From: Candidatus Chloroheliales bacterium
GTDB lineage: Bacteria; Chloroflexota; Chloroflexia; QHBQ01
Direction: 5' to 3'
Assembly (NCBI GenBank): GCA_003243865.1
Contig: QHBQ01000409.1
Span: forward strand, 1 to 6,445
DNA length: 6,445 nucleotides
Each line of letters begins with the position of its first letter. Position 1 is the first letter of the stretch. This document shows positions 5,932 through 6,445 of this stretch, one piece after another. Position numbers and translations under genes: made by a program. Under the pieces are notes generated by a model that saw only the letters and a list, made by a program, of their open reading frames with translations, was not told the origin of the DNA and did no database searches.

Positions 5932-6445
5932 TTAAACTAAGGGCGTGACGCAGATAGCATAAGCGTTCAACTGCTGCGTGGCACTGGTAAGGTTGATGCC
6001 GTAGATCTGCCAGCCATTGTCGTGGCTGGCACTGCTGTAGACGTTCACGCCTGCGGCGGTGTCGAAGCCGCCGCCGCTGATCAGGGTGCCGTCGGGGCAG
6101 CCGACCATTGTATTAGCAATGCCACCCGCCTTAGCCGACCCGCTCTGACTGACTGTACTGGCGTTCAGGTTGGTACCTTGCAGACAGATGACGTAGGCAG
6201 TCAGCTTTTGGTTCGCCGTGCTATGGTTGGTGCCAGCCACCAGCCAGCCATCACGGGCGGGCGCGGCGGTGGTCACGTTGATGCCGAGGTCTTTGCTGAA
6301 GCCGCCGCCGGTCAGCACCCCACCACTGCAAGCAATGAAGACCCGATTGCTAGTTCCTGCCGCCAGAGTGATGACCGCGCTCTGCTGCACGGTGCTGCCG
6401 GTAGTGCCGGACATACACAGCGCGTAGCTGCTGAGTACCTGCGCC
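5932..6445 (-). CDS. Cysteine-containing tandem-repeat protein, 5' end cut by window edge
   Basis: Reads leftwards to TAA at 5934-5932. An internal ATG at 6414 could be taken as a start, but the frame stays open to the right edge and its residues there (L-S-S-Y-A-L-C) match the ends of the repeats. The true start therefore lies outside the window. Two full repeats of about 77 residues are seen, each with a first cysteine, the block G-G-G-F, N-V, G-W, G-x-N and a closing A-Y-x-I-C. Counted from that ATG, cysteines lie at 29 and 77, then 106 and 155. The sequence is rich in Gly, Ala, Ser, Thr and Asn and has almost no Lys. This composition and the paired cysteines suggest a secreted or surface protein with one disulfide per repeat (inference). 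Similar C-x-x-G-x-x-x-x-G-G-G-F repeats occur in uncharacterised proteins of Actinobacteria and Chloroflexota; I know no assigned function. Confidence 0.85.
   Translation of the reverse strand, partial: AQVLSSYALCMSGTTGSTVQQSAVITLAAGTSNRVFIACSGGVLTGGGFSKDLGINVTTAAPARDGWLVAGTNHSTANQKLTAYVICLQGTNLNASTVSQSGSAKAGGIANTMVGCPDGTLISGGGFDTAAGVNVYSSASHDNGWQIYGINLTSATQQLNAYAICVTPLV
5947..6150 (-). repeat. Protein repeat unit, C-terminal copy
   Basis: Codes for the last repeat of the cysteine-repeat protein: first cysteine in V-G-C-P-D-G-T, then S-G-G-G-F, V-N-V, N-G-W, G-I-N and the closing L-N-A-Y-A-I-C. It aligns with the copy at 6181-6384 over its whole length with a period of 77-78 residues. Confidence 0.75.
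6181..6384 (-). repeat. Protein repeat unit, second-last copy
   Basis: Codes for the preceding repeat: first cysteine in I-A-C-S-G-G-V, then T-G-G-G-F, I-N-V, D-G-W, G-T-N and the closing L-T-A-Y-V-I-C. The tail of a third unit (L-S-S-Y-A-L-C) follows at the window edge, so the array continues beyond it. Confidence 0.75.

Noticed and set aside
1..6445. CRISPR array, tRNA, rRNA, transposase or toxin-antitoxin/defence genes
   Set aside because: I looked on both strands and found no regularly spaced repeats, tRNA-like cloverleaf, rRNA motif, or recognisable defence or transposase domain.

Overview
The window is a stretch of ordinary, gene-dense bacterial chromosome with mostly high GC (a hand count of positions 2761-2780 onward over one 60-base line gives about 70%). 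My best guess for the source is a Chloroflexota-like bacterium. This rests on the high GC, a MutL with a C-terminal endonuclease site (typical of bacteria without MutH), GC-rich hairpin repeats between genes, and the mix of gene families. It is a guess: there is no rRNA or other strong phylogenetic marker here.

Layout, left to right. A class C beta-lactamase-fold serine hydrolase lies on the minus strand and runs off the left edge (1-1217). It is transcribed from a perfect consensus sigma-70/sigma-A promoter with an operator-like palindrome just past the predicted start of transcription. The 281-base gap to the divergent mutL holds two GC-rich hairpin repeats and a second promoter, which faces mutL. 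mutL (1514-3583, plus) is complete, with intact ATPase and endonuclease motifs and an acidic insertion. It is followed 35 bases later by a distinctly AT-richer gene for an unrecognised 222-residue protein (3619-4287), probably of foreign origin.

That gene converges on, and overlaps by four bases, a minus-strand pair reading right to left: a phosphoribosyltransferase (5151-5816) and a dienelactone-hydrolase-like alpha/beta hydrolase (4284-5057). The same two domains occur fused in one protein in mycobacteria (Rv0571c), so the pair probably works together. Between them sits a 70-base MITE-like element with inverted ends and a possible TTA target duplication. Removing it restores a tight 20-base operon gap. 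At the right edge, a minus-strand gene cut by the window end encodes cysteine-containing repeats of about 77 residues, probably secreted, closed by a strong hairpin.

There is no CRISPR array, tRNA, rRNA, transposase or obvious defence system. The points most worth a second look are the MITE-split operon, the AT-rich orphan gene, the consensus promoter with palindrome, and the repeat protein.
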